Source: Bipolaris cookei (taxonomy: Eukaryota > Ascomycota > Dothideomycetes > Pleosporales > Pleosporaceae). Taken from it: a stretch of 64,000 nucleotides of DNA. The translations under genes and the position numbers were made by a program. The notes under the pieces are model-generated. The model did no database searches, had not been told where the DNA came from, and saw only the letters and a list, made by a program, of their open reading frames with translations. The stretch lies in NCBI GenBank assembly GCA_002286855.1, contig NRSV01000048.1, forward strand, positions 1 to 64,000. Reading direction: 5' to 3'. Shown here piece after piece: positions 21,125 through 31,631 of the stretch; positions within the stretch are counted from its first letter, which is position 1; every line of letters begins with the position of its first letter.

Positions 21125-22300
21125 ATGTCGCTACCCGTGCGGTATGTTGCGTCTCTTCCACCGTCTGCCAAGATTGTTGCCTTCCAACTGTTTCCGCTTC
21201 ACGCCGACTGCTGAATAGTTATTGTCCTTTCTTCCCCAACACGACACTAGTCTCGGACGGATTCGCATGTCCCAGCTGACCGAGACCTAACACCTAGTCC
21301 TAGATCACCTTCTAAAGAGTCGACTACTTCACACAACCCTCCGCAGACTACAGTCTTGCCTACAGTGAACGTAATGAGCTCAACACACCATGAAATCAAT
21401 AAATCTTCCCCCAAGACACCAGACATGGAAACCAAAACGCCACAGATAGAAGCAATCTCTTCATATCTCGCTTCTCAACCGACTTCTCCCGACTCTTCAA
21501 CCCAGACGCAACATGCACAGGCGCCTCAGCCCGAACCAATCACCACTTCAACGTCCAATACAGGTGCCAATTGCGCGGTGAGGCAAAGTCCGAAGAGGGC
21601 TCGTCAAGAGGATGATGAGCTGGCATCTGCATCCAGTACGCCACATTTAAAAAGGATAAACAACAAGGCAAGCGCGACATCGAACAGCAAAGCAACTATA
21701 AAGAAGCCTGCTCGTAAGAAGTCTGCATCCAAGAAGACTGCTGCACCAACGCCCTCCAGGTCGCAACCTTCAAGAAACCGCAAAGTTCCTGAGCGCTTCG
21801 AAGATTTTGAGGAGAAAACAGCCAAAGCTCTCCCAAGCAGGAAGGGTACTAGTAAGGTTTTTGACTCCATCTTCATTACAACAAACTCCACTAGCCGCTT
21901 AGTCAAGGCAGATATATACGCAAGTCCAGTTACTCCTACACAGCTTTACCTAGCTGACGCAACACAGCATATGCTTCTCGAAGGCTCAGCTTGGTCATGT
22001 CTTAGTGCAGAACAGCAAAGCACTCTCATTGCCATGTTGCCTCAAGACAATACAAATCAAGGTTTGTTGACCAAGATTAACGCAGGCAAAACTGAAGGAA
22101 CACGACCATCAGCTTTCACTTTAGCAAATGACTGCTTCCGTACCGATGTCGCAAAGTTCCAGGAAGATCTCAGGAATGGTTATTTGGCCAAAACTTGGCA
22201 GGCCGCTGCTGAACAGGCAGTCATTGAGCGCGCAGCAGGAGAGTACGACAGGTGGAAAGCTGAAGAAGCAGAATCCTGGTGGGGTCAAAAAAGCGTGTAA
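21125..22300 (+). CDS. ASX-homology (ASXH/DEUBAD-like) domain protein
   Basis: The main exon ends at 22300. Its in-frame ATG at 21374 gives 308 residues, but the frame is open further upstream, and a short first exon MSLPV(R) from ATG 21125 with donor GTATGT is likely; the acceptor (21253-21312) is ambiguous. The N-terminal half is Ser/Thr/Lys-rich with a basic stretch (KKPARKKSASKKT), probably nuclear. The last 130 residues match the ASX homology domain: SPVTPTQLYLADATQHML, a WSCLSAEQQSTLIAMLP core, a FQEDLRNGYLAKTW helix and the terminal WWGQK. In animals this domain activates the BAP1/Calypso H2A deubiquitinase; a matching role in fungi is inference. Confidence 0.75.
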
Positions 22301-22957
22301 AGCATTATTACTCAGAAATGTCTGTTGTCGGACCAAGGTGGGTGACTTTGCGTCTGTAACCTGAGTTTATACGTGTGGTATGTAATGTGGCGTCCAAAGA
22401 CATGCTTTAGTCCTCCATTCCGGCGTCTATAAATGGGTTTATGCTACTTGTGATAACACTTACAATAGTTGGGGTTCCTTTGGTAATTCAAGAGTCCTCC
22501 AATTCATCATGTGCCGGCATTGTGACACAATTTTCGACGCTGAATTTACAATCACAATTGTATTTTCGATCACACTATCTTCATGCTCCGACGCCCAATC
22601 TAACCTAAATGGCTCTTCTTCCTCGTCTTGGGCTTCGTTTCTTCTCTGACAGCGTCTGTGTCCAAGTGCTTGTTGCACATCGTCTCTTACGGTACATGTT
22701 TAACAAGTGGCATTTTCGAGAAACTGACGTAGAAAAAGTCTCATTTGCGCAGATTTGCACGCATTATAACTTAGGCTATTACATCAGGAAGAAGAAGAAG
22801 AAGAATGGAAAGTAGGACGACGATACAATAAGTTGCATCTAATTCAATCCAGAAATTGGATTTACATGCGCAGCGTCCCTAGGTACAAAGACGAACCTCT
22901 AAATATACATTTGAAGAAAACTCCCACTCCAATCATCAATCACATGCCCAAACGTAC
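22301..22957. other. Intergenic between convergent genes
   Basis: 657 bp, AT-rich, with no supported gene. It holds the 3' ends of the ASX-homology and pectate lyase genes. Confidence 0.5.
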
Positions 22958-23914
22958 TCAAAACTTGAGTGTCGCACCAGCAATACCAACAACAGCAGCC
23001 TTAACATCCTGGGCATGAAGAAGCTGGGGGACCGCATACGGCGCCTTCGTCAACGTACCCAAGGGCGCAGTGTTGCTGCTATTGCCAAAGTTGTTGCCAG
23101 AGGCGACTGCGAAGCCATTGTCGACAGTGTACAGCGCCTTTACGGGATTGACCCAGACATTGTTTTGGACAAGGACCTGTGCACCTTCGCGTATGTTGAT
23201 GCTGTCGTTGACGTCCTCGAAGTAATTGTTGTAGATGTGACCGGTACCAAAGCGGATAGAGGGGGTGCGCGAGTTGATGTTGCGCCAGTAGTTGTTGTTG
23301 TACGTGACGGTGAGGTGGCCCTTGTCTTCGGCGGCGTTGTTGTCAGAGTGTCCTACGAGCGAGCACTTCCAGTGGTCGTGCAGGTAGCTGTTGGAGACGG
23401 TCACAAAGTCGGCTGCGTGTGTGATGTCAATTAGGCCGTCGTAGTAATCCTTGTCGTGGGACCTGTCCGATGACACTTCGACATGGTCAACCCAAACATT
23501 CTGCGCCTTCTGGATCGCAATGGCATCGCCATGTACAACGTTTCGGACGACAACGTTACGGATGATGACGTTCTTGACGCCCTTGGCTGTGAGTGTGAAA
23601 TTGGAGAGGACAACGGATGAGTCCTTGCCAATGACAGATTTGTTGCTACCAATGTGGACATTCTCTCCGTTTCCAGAAATGGGGCCGGTAACGACGACAA
23701 TGGCCGCCACATTGTCCTTGACAGCAGCCTCAAGGTCAGGAAGAGTGGCGACTTTGACGACCTTGCCTCCCTTGCCTCCTGATGTGCCTCCATTTGTGGT
23801 AGCAAAACCAGTGGTTGCAACATCCTCTAGAGACGCTTGGCGCTTGACAAAACTAGAGGGTGCTGCCAGAGTAGAAACGGCCATGAAGCCAAGTGATAGG
23901 ACTGAAAACTTCAT
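22958..23914 (-). CDS. Secreted pectate lyase, polysaccharide lyase family 1
   Basis: A single exon of 318 residues. The signal peptide (about 1-18, ending LAAPS) is followed by a dibasic site VKRQ as in many secreted fungal enzymes. The mature protein has the parallel beta-helix pattern of PL1 and its hallmarks: VWVDHVEVSSD (140-150), DGLIDIT with a calcium-binding Asp, and RTPSIRFG (216-223), which carries the catalytic and substrate-binding arginines. The enzyme cleaves de-esterified homogalacturonan by calcium-dependent beta-elimination in the plant cell wall. Asn-rich beta-helix turns (TYNNNYW, IYNNYFEDV) add support. Its presence fits a plant-associated fungus. Confidence 0.95.
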   Translation of the reverse strand: MKFSVLSLGFMAVSTLAAPSSFVKRQASLEDVATTGFATTNGGTSGGKGGKVVKVATLPDLEAAVKDNVAAIVVVTGPISGNGENVHIGSNKSVIGKDSSVVLSNFTLTAKGVKNVIIRNVVVRNVVHGDAIAIQKAQNVWVDHVEVSSDRSHDKDYYDGLIDITHAADFVTVSNSYLHDHWKCSLVGHSDNNAAEDKGHLTVTYNNNYWRNINSRTPSIRFGTGHIYNNYFEDVNDSINIREGAQVLVQNNVWVNPVKALYTVDNGFAVASGNNFGNSSNTAPLGTLTKAPYAVPQLLHAQDVKAAVVGIAGATLKF

Positions 23915-25663
23915 GGTGGTAGCAATTTACTGCTGAAGATTGATACGAAGTGAATAGAAAAGCCGAAGCACTGAATCTATTCCTGATGGTGGAATGGAAC
24001 AGCCGTATCTTTGCAGATCTATGGGTAATTCATGTCGGACCTTTATACAAGACATGCCAACCCAACTCCTCATCTATTTTACCTAGTGCTTCTACGGATC
24101 CAAGCTACCCAAGCATCTAGTTCCAAGCCATATTGCACCAATGGCTTGTTGTGCAGTAAGCCAAAAAGGCTCAAGCCACTACTATTAGCTGCAGACAATT
24201 GCCCCTTCTTTACCAGGGTATGGAGAGGGGGCAAGCTTCGCCAGGTGTTGACGTTTTCCTCGGCGCTTAGGCGGAGTGTTTCAAGTAGCACAACTAACCA
24301 AGAATATACGAATATCTCCACTTCCCCAGTGAGCGAGATTAAAAGGGTTTTTGTTTGAAACTTCGCTTTAGATGTCGATATATGTCTATAGTTTTCGCTA
24401 TGGGAGCAGGCAACACATAGCAGCTCCCAATTGATGTTGTTAGCGATGGAAACAGGCAGATGTTATGATAATAGAAGACACTTCAAATGACAGTCCCTGA
24501 GTCCTTGCAATCGAGAGTAAACACATGTGACTGTGCGATCTTCTACGGTGAAATTTAATCTGAGGTCCTTCCAGAAGCAAGTATACGAGGGGGGAAACAT
24601 GTAGACAAAAGCTCCAGTCAGGCCACGAGTCATGCAGTGTCATGCACCTGTCTACTAGTAAGTAACCAGCCAGTCTCCTCACGCCCGACATTTTAGATGA
24701 ATTACGAAAAACCTATTCCGCCAACACACCATCGTTTTCAATCACTACCTACAGCAACACAAGTCGTGTTACCATCAAATTACTGCAGAAATTTTCACGA
24801 CTGAACAATCTCAAAATAAGTTGTTGCTGCAATATCAAAGACGTGAGCTAAATAGTCAGATGCGGCCCATAAACACTCCCATGGGTATGCATCACGTGGA
24901 GCACTACGCAACGTCTGACTAGAACGATAGGGTATTTCGGAGTCTAAGACGATAGCTACCAGATAGGGCAAGGGTAGCGAGAAGAACGAAATGAATACGA
25001 TGAGGCCTTTACAGACCCCCGCCTATATTTTTCGAATACGCCGAACACCTGTTTCCTTTCCCCATTGGAAACGTGTACAATCTGAGCATTTGTAAAATCC
25101 TGCGTGTCGATTTGTCATGGTGGTCGGCATGCTTCATCAAACAAAAACGGTAAAAGAGTGGTGCTTCAAAACTCGCGCAAGCTTTTCTTGTCCTTTGGAT
25201 GGACAAGAAAGATAGGCTCTCCGCTATTCGTGAGAAGAGCCGAAATGTATCGGGCTCATGTATTTCGATAACTGCTTGGCCGAGGAGCGTATTTGAATCC
25301 ATAAAACAAGGCCTAACATCACATACATCCATATATACATACTTACACACACACTAGTTTCATGAACAGAAGAACAATGGTTCGCGTCACGTGTTGCTGT
25401 GACATCATCGCCCAAAGCAGTAACCTCCACCTAAAGCTCTCAAGGGCACACCTGAAAGATGCATAGTTCAAGGCAGCAACAACCCTTTTTCAAACCGTGT
25501 CCATAATTTAAGACGTTTTCAAGAACAACACATCGCGATTACGAGTGATAAGACCGCTCGCTCTATACTGTCATCCACCGATTTAACAAAGACACCAGAC
25601 TTCAAAAATACAAGCAAAGTAACTCACAAAGCCGCGAAGCTACCGGCAACACACCTTTTCACG
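23915..25663. other. Intergenic, no gene seen
   Basis: About 1.75 kb. It contains the pectate lyase promoter and the leader of the next gene; small frames here have no protein-like features. Confidence 0.5.
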
Positions 25664-26392
25664 ATGCCCCCAATCCCAATTCACAAGAACTCACCCATTG
25701 CGCCAATTACAGCCACAAAAGCAGACGCCATAACGCCCGAGACTGCGTCCTCGAGTAACACCACAACCAATCCACCACCCACCCGCACCACGCCCGCCTA
25801 TGTTCCCGCAACAACTACACAGTCCTCGTCGTCGCCTCCCGCACCACAGCCCGGTGCCCGCCCTGCCGCCCCCATAGCGTCAGTAAGCAGTGACGGGCAC
25901 AACATCAATGGGACACCAGCGCCCCCACAGCCGGGTCCTACAGCAACGGTAGTGACAACAGAAACGCGACAAGTCGGACCGCCTCCACAGTTTAGCCGCG
26001 CGCCACCTTCGGACTCGATGCTGGCAGGCCGCTCAACAGTGACTACAACGAATCCTACCTTGTCTACGGCTAGCAATCCTGGTCCAACGACCCTGAATTT
26101 TGGTCCTGCGGCTTCGCCTTTTCAAACACTGGACTCTGGCAATGCGGTACCACAGCCTACAAGAACGAGTTTAGAGCATCCTCCCGGCTATGTACAAGCA
26201 CCAGACAACGCCCCCTACACTGCTGGAGGCGGCATTGGTGTGCCGAGTGGAGTGGGCCAAGGTGATGGAGGTCAAGGCGAGGGTGTGGGAGCACAGGCCT
26301 GGCAGTTGTTGAGTAAGGCAGGAGAGGCGTTGAGGAAGGGCGAAGAGAATGTATGGAAGGCCATCAACAACAAAAATGGCGGTGGCTTCTAA
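25664..26392 (+). CDS. Proline-rich disordered protein with a conserved-looking C-terminal helix
   Basis: A single exon of 242 residues, not recognised as a named family. Residues 1-200 are Pro/Thr/Ser/Ala-rich with PQPG repeats and no cysteines, typical of disorder. A Gly-rich hinge (about 197-215) leads to a C-terminal amphipathic helix WQLLSKAGEALRKGEENVWK, the only part that looks folded; short fungal proteins ending in a similar helix exist, but I cannot name the family. No signal peptide or membrane segment is visible. The ATG is preceded by CACG. Coding is supported by length, a clean start and codon-like composition rather than homology. Confidence 0.6.
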   Translation: MPPIPIHKNSPIAPITATKADAITPETASSSNTTTNPPPTRTTPAYVPATTTQSSSSPPAPQPGARPAAPIASVSSDGHNINGTPAPPQPGPTATVVTTETRQVGPPPQFSRAPPSDSMLAGRSTVTTTNPTLSTASNPGPTTLNFGPAASPFQTLDSGNAVPQPTRTSLEHPPGYVQAPDNAPYTAGGGIGVPSGVGQGDGGQGEGVGAQAWQLLSKAGEALRKGEENVWKAINNKNGGGF

Positions 26393-26790
26393 CCGAGATG
26401 GTCATCATGGGTAACGTTAATCAGATGTCGAATTCAAAATCAACCAAGTATCCACACAGACATCACGTCACAAAAGGCACATGTTTTGTACAAAGAAACC
26501 CATGACTTTCTATTGACCACTATTTTCCCCATTGCACCGAGTGATGAAAAGAGGAGGTACAGTCAAAAACAGACAAAGCAATGCAAGCCGGATATGACGT
26601 GTGAATGTTGTAAAGTACAAGAGTGTGTTACCACTCCGGGGTCGTGCTTTGCGTCAGCAAGAGCAATCGTCGGCCCATTGAACGTCCAATTGCTCCAACA
26701 CGGACACCTCATCCCCATCTCTCACGTCGCAATTAGCTGTTTCCGCCACATAAACGCAGGTTTGGGGTATCGAGGAGGGAAGAGAGGCGA
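26393..26790. other. Intergenic between convergent genes
   Basis: 398 bp shared 3' flank of the proline-rich protein and carrier genes; nothing further seen. Confidence 0.5.
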
Positions 26791-28179
26791 TTAACCGGAT
26801 CCACCCTTAAACTTCTTGCCGAAGAGGAGGAGCTGGGCCTGGTCGTAGATGGACAGGACACCGGCACCAGCAACACCACGGAGGATGTTGGCACCAGCAC
26901 CCTTGAAGAGGGAGGTGACACCCTCAGCGGCGACAATCTGGCGGGCGGCATCCATGGTACCCTTGTACTTGACGGCCTCACCAGAGGTCATCATCATACG
27001 ACGACGGATGGTGTCGAGAGGGTAAGAGGCGATACCGGCACCAGTGGTGACGGCCCAACCAAGAGCGAAAGAGGCCAAGAAGTTACCCTCGAGGTTACCG
27101 GTGAGGAGGACAGGCTTGATCGAGTCGTACATACCGAAGTACAGACCACGGTAGACAACGATACCAGCAACGGAAGGCATGAAACCACGGTAGAGACCAG
27201 CAATACCATCGGAGGCGAGAGTCTTCTTGTAGACGTCTACAAGACCGTTGAACTGGCGCTCACCACCCTTCTTGGCCGACTTGGCGTCGTTGGCGAGACG
27301 GGTACGGGCGTAGTCGAGGGAGTAGACGAAGAGGAGGGAAGTGGCACCAGCAGCCTAATGTTATTAGCATGTGAATAGACCCTTAGATCGTTGTCCAAAC
27401 TTACACCACCGGAGGCCAAGTTACCGGCCATCCACTTGGCGTAACCGTCACGCTCCTTCTTGTAGGCGAACATGGACTTGTAGGTGTCGCGGAAAGCGAA
27501 GTTCAGCGCCTGGGTAGGGAAGTAACGGATGACGTTGGCAGTGTTACCACGCCAGAGGGAGAGGACACCCTCGTTCTTGGCGGTACGGCTGAAGCACTCG
27601 ACGATACCGCCGTACTTGCGGTCGAGACGACCGGACTTGAGCATCTCATCCTGCGGGGTATGAGAAATTGTTATGAGGAGTTCGTTGAGTTAAAGCATAC
27701 CTGGTTCTGGATGAGGAGCTTGACACGCTCGATGGGGGCAGCAGCGGTCTTCGAGACGGCGGCGGAGACACCACCCACTGATAAGCTGTTAGTTTCCATT
27801 ATAGGCGTAAAAGTTCATTAATAATATCAACATCGAGTTGGAATGCCAATGACATCCAATCCGATGGAGTTATCAATACTGATGAGACGTACTCAAGAAG
27901 TCCACCACGAAACCCTGATTGTGTTGTTAGCACATGTTGCAGATAGAAGATAGGGCAACCACCGCCAACCCCACCAGCCAGCACGAGCATCTATACTGAT
28001 GCTAATCTCATCTCAACGGATCGTCGGCTCGCTACGAAAAATCGTATCGATGCAATTGATGTGCCATTGAGTTGAGTGCGCGGACCAGTGGCATTGTGGG
28101 CTGCGGGTAAGGGTTCGCGGGAAATGGGTGTACATACGGGCATGCCCATGAAGCTCTTGTCTTGCTGTTTACCCGACAT
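26791..28179 (-). CDS. aac: Mitochondrial ADP/ATP carrier
   Basis: Five exons (28179-28138, 27914-27893, 27777-27701, 27650-27405, 27354-26791) join in frame to 316 residues. The protein exchanges cytosolic ADP for matrix ATP across the inner mitochondrial membrane. It shows three mitochondrial-carrier repeats of about 100 residues and the diagnostic RRRMMM motif in PLDTIRRRMMMTSGE; APIERVKLLIQNQ and SLDYARTRLAND are the matching carrier signatures of repeats one and two. Exon 2 is only 22 nt (GFVVDFL plus one base) and completes MGGVSAAVSKT across two splices. Strong codon bias (GTC, ACC, CTC, AAG) fits high expression. Intron 1 is 223 bp, longer than the others. Confidence 0.96.
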
Positions 28180-29363
28180 CTTGACGACGTTTAGAGGGGA
28201 GATTGGGTGAAGAAGGTAAGGTTGCAGAGGCTGGCGCTGCGTTAAGGGAAGACAGGTGTATTTGTAGCGAAAGCTGCGACAAATTCTGCCAGCTGCGCTA
28301 AGCCGCGCTAGGCCAATCACGTGCTAGTTTCCACACCCGCTGTCCCGAGCGCTTCCACATCTACACCTCGGATTTGCGGACTGGGGAAAAAGTACTTCTG
28401 ATAGAGGTTTCATGCACAATCTGGGTCTTTGTCTTTTTGATTGTGCTACTTGGACAATTGGTTCGCACAATGCAACTTTTGTCACCGTCTTTTTGGTATC
28501 TTAGAGTTTCAAGTGACTGCGGCACCACAGAAGCGTTGCCGTAGCAGCAACTAGCAAGCGGCTACACTTTGACGGAATCGCCTCCATGGGCAGTCCGCAG
28601 GTATTGATTCAACACTTGAAAAAATCCACTGTGGGGATGTACAAGTGTCCAGATGCCTTTTCTAGCTCAAGTTTCCCAGATTCTTAGGCCTCTCCTTTTC
28701 GCGAGCGGCCACCGTCAGGGTCCGCCATTTTTAGGTCGGGTAATCTCGGGTAGTGATCCCTGCACGGACCAAGATTGTAGCGGCAAGACGCAGGGGCCCA
28801 GGACTCCAGAGGGGCGAATTTTCCATCGCCTTGGCCGCTATTGGAAGACGTGCCGTGGTTCGCGAAACCTTTGTCGAGTTCCAGGGCTGCCGAGATGCTG
28901 TGGCCAGGCAAATGACGTTTATCTTGCATTAATAGGTGCATGGCTTCGTCAGATTCGGTTGTTTCGCATGCTAACGAGCACAATGATTGTGCCCTTGTAC
29001 TACAGCCCCGTAGCGATTGCGGCAACGACCCAAGTTGCTGACCACCACTAAGACATGCTCATACCAAAACCATGTGTTGCGTTGTTGTGAACCTGAATGT
29101 CCAACGCCAAGACCCAGACAAACAGGTATTAAACAGGTTGTGACATCAAGTAAAACGATTTTCCAAAGGAGTATTTATAGAGATCATAGGGTATCCATTG
29201 CACTGCAGTGCCTGTTTAAAAAAACATGTACAGCTATGGGATGTTCGTGAACACTACAAATTACGACTAAGGACGTCTATCATGATGCGCCATAATCCAC
29301 TCAATTTTCAGAATTAATCGGTATTCAAAAGCACACCTTGACACCTGAGCAGGATATTCAAGT
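28180..29363. other. Intergenic, no gene seen
   Basis: About 1.2 kb holding the carrier promoter and the 3' flank of the S41 peptidase gene. Two overlapping frames at 28653-29051 and 28684-29025 are on opposite strands and look like chance. Confidence 0.5.
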
Positions 29364-31631
29364 CTACGGTGCCATGAATCCATCACCATTGAGCTTGCAG
29401 TCGGTCTCCAGCTTAAAACTGTTCTCGAATGCTTGCACATGGTTGACAGTGTCTGCTGTTTCAATTCGGACACGTCCTTTCGGCGGACTCAATTTGGTTG
29501 TAACCTTGGAAACATCGCGTTTCTCGTTACTGTAGTTGCCCCCGGCTACGCACTTCTTATCGCCCCATTTCGCATCGGCCGCTGCCCGCCATACAGCAGT
29601 GATGTCAACAGTCATCTCGGGCGTATAGTAAAGGCGACAATCGGCCTCCTCGTAGATGAATTGCAAGGCCACACCAGAAGTGTCATTCACACGAAGTCCG
29701 TCTCGGGAGTTTACACCTGAGCCTGCACTACGCGCATAGACATTGTCGCGGTAGTAGTCTTGTCTCAGAATGGAGCTGTTCAGTGAAGGATCGAAAGTGA
29801 TGGCATACTGTGCAGTCTGTTGGATAAAGCCGAATTGGTAATTGTTGACGCCCTTGGTACCTCCTATGGCCTGGATGGGGTTCTTGTTGCTGCGACCGCC
29901 CATAGCAATGGTCGTAACGCCCGCCTGTTGCGTCATAAGTTCACTGAAAATGGTGCAAGTTGACCCGCAGTAACCGTCTGTTACAAGAACGATGTTCTCG
30001 GGAGCAAATTTGGATGGCCCAGTGATATTGGCAAGAGGACCATACCCGCTCACGTAAATACCACCTGAAGAATAGGGAGTATAAACGTCAGAGAGATTCC
30101 ATCGTGATTCTGTGGTGTAGAGTGCGCTGTTGACCTCGTGGGGTCCCATCTTCTCATCCCATGATGAGAAAGGAGTACCATCCGCCTTGACATCAGTATG
30201 GTAGTCAAAATAGGAACTCTGGGCAACGACAATAGACCTATTGCTGCCATATTCCCTTGGGAACTGCGAGGCAAAAGTACTAGTGGCCTGGCCTATAAGA
30301 TCCACAGCTTCGTGCGCACGGAGACGGTTGGTACTGAGCGGCTCAACATCGGGAAATAATTGCTTGAACATGTCATAGCCTTGCAAAACTGTGCCACCAC
30401 CGTTGGCCTGCAGATCGATCAACAGCTTGGTTTTCCCGTCTGCAAGGGCTTTGGGAATAAAGTTTTGTGTCAACTGCTGGAATGGAGCCTCGGCGCTGCT
30501 AGAGCCTACAAAGTTAGGTACTTGCAGCACTGCAACATCCTCGTATCCGGGAGCGTTGATATAGAACCCGTTGATTAGTCTCATTGGTCCAGCTGCGATG
30601 GGGGTAGGATAACCAGGCGCAGTATTACCAGTGGCCTGAACAATAGCAGTATCAGCACCCGAATTTGCTTGGGGTGTGTTATCCGTAGAACCAAAGGTGA
30701 GCCACTTGTCGGCTAGATCCTGGCCTGTAGCAATATTGCGGAATGGAATGAGTGGGCGAGCGTAGTTTTCCATTGTGTAACTAGACCCGTTGGCAAAGGT
30801 AAGGGTTGTGGTAGCTCCGGGATAGACCCATCGTCCACGACCACCTCCAGTAAAGGTACCAGTACCGCTGCCCATGGCGCTGAGGCTGACTTGGGCAAGC
30901 TCATAGAATAAATTGTTGTAGAGTGCGTCACGATCCTGGAGCTGGCCATACTGACTGAATTCCTCCAAGAACTCTGTTGCATCCTTGCCGTCAATCTCGA
31001 CGACGGGAGAAGGCGTGTAGGATATGTTGTTAAACTGCATACCAAGGACATCGGGGAAGGCAAAGACTGCGGGTAGTTGATCTCCATCCTCGGAAACGGA
31101 AACTAAGGGAATCGGTCGGCCCCAGGTGAAGAGGGAGCCGACTGAATCAGGGACGTATACAAAATGGCCATCATGGGCGGACTGTATGAGGGTGTAGAGA
31201 GTCCAGCCAAAGTCGTACTCGTTCTTGAAGTTGCCAGCGTCAATATCGGCGTCGATCTGGTCGAGTCCCCCGATGATGTCGACCGGGGGCTGGACTTTTT
31301 CGACGTACTCAGCAGGTGGGTTCTTGAGTACATCGAGAGTACTCTGCCAATTAATATATGGCCGAATGCCCTCGATGAGTTGCTTTGCAGAAGACGCATT
31401 AAAAGGAATGTCGTTTATGCAATCCCAGGCGAGCTGGGCAGGGACCTGCTGTTTGGAAGGGGAAGTGCCATCGCCATAGACATAGCTGGAGACCTTGGCG
31501 CAGGGAGCTGAAGTAGTGCCGTTGGCTTGGCGGCCATCAAGATGGATGTGTTCAGTACGAGAGGGCAGCACTGGTGAGGCGGCAGCGAATGTGGTCAAGG
31601 CCGCAATGGCGAGGGTGGAGTAGGTCTTCAT
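29364..31631 (-). CDS. Secreted S41-family (CPAF-like) serine peptidase
   Basis: A single exon of 755 residues with a signal peptide (about 1-18, TFAAASP). Features in order: a Cys-rich N-terminal domain; SAHDGHFVYVPD (151-162), which resembles the His-containing active-site segment of CPAF-type S41 peptidases; a PDZ-like region around 180-230; LLIDLQANGGG (403-413), the typical strand and glycine turn before the active site; and VTDGYCGSTCTIFSELM, where S557 is the expected nucleophile. Many NxS/T sites suggest glycosylation. The enzyme probably cleaves peptides outside the cell; substrates are unknown. Fungal members of this family are common but little studied. Confidence 0.85.
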   Translation of the reverse strand: MKTYSTLAIAALTTFAAASPVLPSRTEHIHLDGRQANGTTSAPCAKVSSYVYGDGTSPSKQQVPAQLAWDCINDIPFNASSAKQLIEGIRPYINWQSTLDVLKNPPAEYVEKVQPPVDIIGGLDQIDADIDAGNFKNEYDFGWTLYTLIQSAHDGHFVYVPDSVGSLFTWGRPIPLVSVSEDGDQLPAVFAFPDVLGMQFNNISYTPSPVVEIDGKDATEFLEEFSQYGQLQDRDALYNNLFYELAQVSLSAMGSGTGTFTGGGRGRWVYPGATTTLTFANGSSYTMENYARPLIPFRNIATGQDLADKWLTFGSTDNTPQANSGADTAIVQATGNTAPGYPTPIAAGPMRLINGFYINAPGYEDVAVLQVPNFVGSSSAEAPFQQLTQNFIPKALADGKTKLLIDLQANGGGTVLQGYDMFKQLFPDVEPLSTNRLRAHEAVDLIGQATSTFASQFPREYGSNRSIVVAQSSYFDYHTDVKADGTPFSSWDEKMGPHEVNSALYTTESRWNLSDVYTPYSSGGIYVSGYGPLANITGPSKFAPENIVLVTDGYCGSTCTIFSELMTQQAGVTTIAMGGRSNKNPIQAIGGTKGVNNYQFGFIQQTAQYAITFDPSLNSSILRQDYYRDNVYARSAGSGVNSRDGLRVNDTSGVALQFIYEEADCRLYYTPEMTVDITAVWRAAADAKWGDKKCVAGGNYSNEKRDVSKVTTKLSPPKGRVRIETADTVNHVQAFENSFKLETDCKLNGDGFMAP

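Noticed and set aside
17357..31631. Possible gene cluster of hydrolase, lyase and secreted peptidase
   Set aside because: They are separated by housekeeping genes (SEC22, ADP/ATP carrier) and there is no core biosynthetic enzyme such as a PKS, NRPS or terpene synthase.
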